Positions 61,568 through 64,000 of a stretch of DNA of 64,000 nucleotides are shown in pieces. Source of the stretch: Allium sativum (Eukaryota > Streptophyta > Magnoliopsida > Asparagales > Amaryllidaceae); NCBI GenBank assembly GCA_030737875.1, contig CM060922.1, positions 322,805,956 through 322,869,955 on the forward strand, in the 5' to 3' direction. How positions within the stretch are numbered: position 1 is the stretch's first letter; the number at the start of each line of letters is the position of its first letter. The translations under genes were made by a program, and so were the position numbers. The notes under the pieces were generated by a model, which was not told the origin of the DNA, ran no database searches, and was given only the letters and a program-made list of their open reading frames with translations.

Positions 61568-63290
61568 AGTTAACGATTAAAACTAAGTGGAGTTTTAATG
61601 AATCTTTAATTAGATTGAAAAGATCGAGAATGGAGTATCACCAGTTTTGCTCTAGGCGATAGTTAAATCTTTAATTAGATTTAAATGTGAAATGGTAATT
61701 AAATTTACCGATAACACCGTGGTGTTAGATATGAAGTAAGACCCGTTTTACTTCATGGGATGAATAGGTTGGGATTGGGAAATTAAAACAAATGATTACT
61801 CCGGTAAGGTTCGTTAATCCCGACTAGTTTGAATTGATATTCAAAAGAAGATTAAAGAATAAATTCAAGGAATTTATCTTTGATAAAATTAATGGGAACC
61901 TTTCCCTATGAATGTGAAATTTAGAAACTAACTGTCGGTTAGCTAAGCAGAATGGTTTTCTGGATATTGATCTGATGTTGGTTTTGGCCTTCGGGGTTAA
62001 TATTTGGGGAATTATTCTCTTGTTAATTTACGGTTAGTGACCGATGAATTGGAATGAGGCATATGTTGTGTTTGTGTAACACTTGTTTATTATGTACGTG
62101 AGTTGCTCAGAAAGACCGGGTTTATCCCATTCTGAATAACTGAATCGACGATAAGAAATCGAAGATGAAGACGGTGGTCGAAGACCGGAGATCTTCACCT
62201 CGTTTGGATGGTAACCGAGGTCCTGATTGGGAGGCATCCCGAAATATGGATAATGAGTGGTGATCGTCTAGACGTACATGGTGATCGATGGGTTTGCGAG
62301 GTATATAGTGCCTCCGGTTTCGTTCAGACCCAGAATGGACTTGCAAATGGACAGTGTGTCTGACATTGAAATTCATTCTGTGTAATTGATAGCTATTAGT
62401 TGCACGGTGTGAATTGCCTGTGTGGCATGCTAAGATGCAGTGATCAAGGCTTCTGTTGAAAAGAAAAGTCTTGTGGTGATGATCAAAGCACCGCCTGTGT
62501 GGCGAAGCTTTGTGTATGACGTGAATTCGCGAGCCTCACACCTCGGTATGAACCAGAAACGGGAGAAGGACCTCAGGGAGGGCATGCGTTTCTTCCTAGC
62601 TAGGGTGGTTTCAGTGACCTACCAGCCCTGACATTTATATACTTTTCACCTGTGTGGTTGTTGCTGTTGCGAGGCGCCTCGGTTTGATCGGACGATCCGG
62701 GTCCGATGGAGTCATTCGTTGGCTCGTTTACGCCCCAAATGGCGGGGAAACGTATTGTTCAGGCATAATAATCCACATCGGTGGACCGGCCCTGACGATC
62801 CAAGGGTCACTCGAGCTCTGATCCTGAGACTCGGGCTAGGCAGTCTCGAATTCGGTAAGGACTATCTTTTTCCTTGGTTCATGATGGAAATCCAATTTCC
62901 AAATACGACATCGTGCGGTTTCGATTGTATATATATTTGGCGACATAGTGGCATGGGATGCTCATGCCGTCTATGATTGATAGTTATGATTTGAAATTGT
63001 TTTGAAACATATAAACACTAGCAATAATATCAAATGCTTTTGTTTTATTCGTATCAAGCATTCTTGGCTGTTAAAAGGTAAAAACCCTATCCTCCGGCTT
63101 GCGTTGCATTGTGTGATGGGAACTGGGTCTTATAATAGCTTCATTTTTCTTTATTTAGTATTGTGTTGTTGTTTTATGCACTGGTGTTCTTGGGAGGAAA
63201 CCCGTTCCGCGTTAGCGGCGTGGTCCCTTGATTTACCTAATTGTAAAATAAAGATTAATAACTGTTTTAGTTCTCACACCAGTCCCATGA

Positions 63291-63371
63291 CTGACCTGGA
63301 GTTTATTGTTTTAACCTAAACTCTGGGTGCCCCTATTTTGACACGGGCAGCTAGTAGTTTTGATTTTACAG
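63291..63371 (+). other. CTGAC + twin hairpin + TTTTACAG module (LTR U)
   Basis: CTGAC 63291-63295, hairpin I GAGTTTA with TAAACTC (63317-63323), hairpin II TGCCC with GGGCA, and TTTTACAG ending at 63371. Confidence 0.55.
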
Positions 63372-63694
63372 ATTTATATTCACAGGATCCTGGTTTACAG
63401 CTGGAAGGATATCCGGAAAGCTTTGTATCCGTATATCTCCTTCAGTTGTGTATTGTATTATTTTCCGCTGCTATGTAATGTATTGTCATCTCTGATATTA
63501 ATCGAATGTGTAATGTTTATTTGTTTATACTCTGTATATTCTTGTATTCTGATGGATTGTTGTAGTATACAATGAAATGTTCTTCCGTCTGCGTTCTGAT
63601 TTGTCGTGTTCTCAAACGATAGGGCGTTTCGAACGGTCTGGGTCGGTTTAGTGACTGGTTCGGACCGAGCAAAATTCCTTTTCGTCACATTAAT

Positions 63695-64000
63695 TCAAAA
63701 TGTAATTAACGCGTTATAATCCATACTTTCTCATACGAGGTCCAAATCGCATGAAACTGGATCCATTGCGATCGTGGGGACGAGAGCTTCACAACAAGAC
63801 CAACCGGGTCCAATTTGGAGCATGTTCGAATTTTGGACAAATTCAAATCCAGACAGAACAGAAATTCAGGAATTAAAACTGGCGGAGTGGAAACCAAATG
63901 TGAGAACTCCTTCTCAAACTTTTTACAGTTAAATATATACTAGGTTATAGATGGGGCTTAGTAGCTCCTGGCACCATCGTCCACAGACTATGGACGACTT
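63695..64000 (+). mobile_element. 3' LTR of element A, second part (runs off window)
   Basis: Resumes the LTR interrupted by U. It contains one copy of the block also tripled at 205-690 and the donor-like GTGAGAA at 63900-63906. It continues past the window end. Confidence 0.8.

Larger units (their letters stand above)
57223..63689 (+). mobile_element. Giant solo LTR U (6467 bp)
   Basis: Starts TGTAACAACCCG and ends TTTTCGTCACA. The flanks are TTAAC (57218-57222) and TTAAT (63690-63694), a duplication with one change. There is no internal domain. It is the only LTR of this family in the window that is not interrupted and reads on the plus strand, so it serves as the reference: upstream blocks 57620-57900, GC-rich island 58140-58490, palindromes 58520-59310, donor-like GTGAGAA 59402-59408, repeats 59995-60190, hairpins 61316-61567, module 63291-63371. 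Confidence 0.88.

Overview
The window is plant nuclear DNA, probably from a eudicot. It is AT-rich, and its coding-like content is Ty3/gypsy gag-pol remnants, CACTA transposon ends, a broken GRF zinc-finger gene and a broken copy of a plant hydroxyproline-rich glycoprotein (HRGP) family gene. I see no intact host gene, no RNA gene and nothing prokaryotic. Species cannot be told from the sequence. Coordinates were read by eye, without alignment software.

Nearly all 64 kb is a stack of nested transposable elements, resolved from target-site duplications (TSDs). Left to right: (1) 1-5301, the 3' part of a giant LTR (X). (2) 5302-5803, flank and first codons of a GRF zinc-finger gene. (3) 5804-25536, a CACTA element (CACTA-1, TSD CTA) inserted in that gene's first exon. 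CACTA-1 carries a small terminal-inverted-repeat element (9018-10080), an antisense HRGP gene fragment (10393-11712) and a non-autonomous LTR retrotransposon Y (11812-23094, TSD AGGAA). (4) 25540-25707, the rest of GRF exon 1 and the start of its intron. (5) 25708-48147, a giant solo LTR (Z, TSD TCATA) inserted in that intron and itself split by a complete 9.2 kb gypsy element W (27661-36895, minus strand, TSD TTGAT) and an inverted giant solo LTR V (41049-47613, TSD TTATA). (6) 48194-48523, GRF exon 2. (7) up to 49730, the right end of a second CACTA element (CACTA-2). (8) 49731-64000, a giant-LTR gypsy element A: 3' part of its 5' LTR, PBS, decayed gag-pol, and a 3' LTR split by another giant solo LTR U (57223-63689) and running off the window.

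X, Z, V, U and the LTRs of A are one family with LTRs of about 6.5 kb around an internal domain of only about 4.5 kb. Y (4.8 kb LTRs) and W (2.6 kb LTRs) are different families that share structural motifs with it.

The most interesting unexplained signals are structural. Near the 3' end of every LTR, in all three families, there is a CTGAC motif (TTGAC in one W LTR) followed by two adjacent short hairpins whose arms change in a compensatory way. In the giant and Y LTRs a pyrimidine-CAG follows. A GTGAGAA/GTGAGTG donor-like site lies far upstream in the same LTRs, so the LTRs may hold a long leader intron. The giant LTRs also hold repeated covarying hairpins of about 45-50 nt and arrays of short palindromes. 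Decay of the genes looks dominated by C-to-T/G-to-A changes, as expected for methylated repeats.
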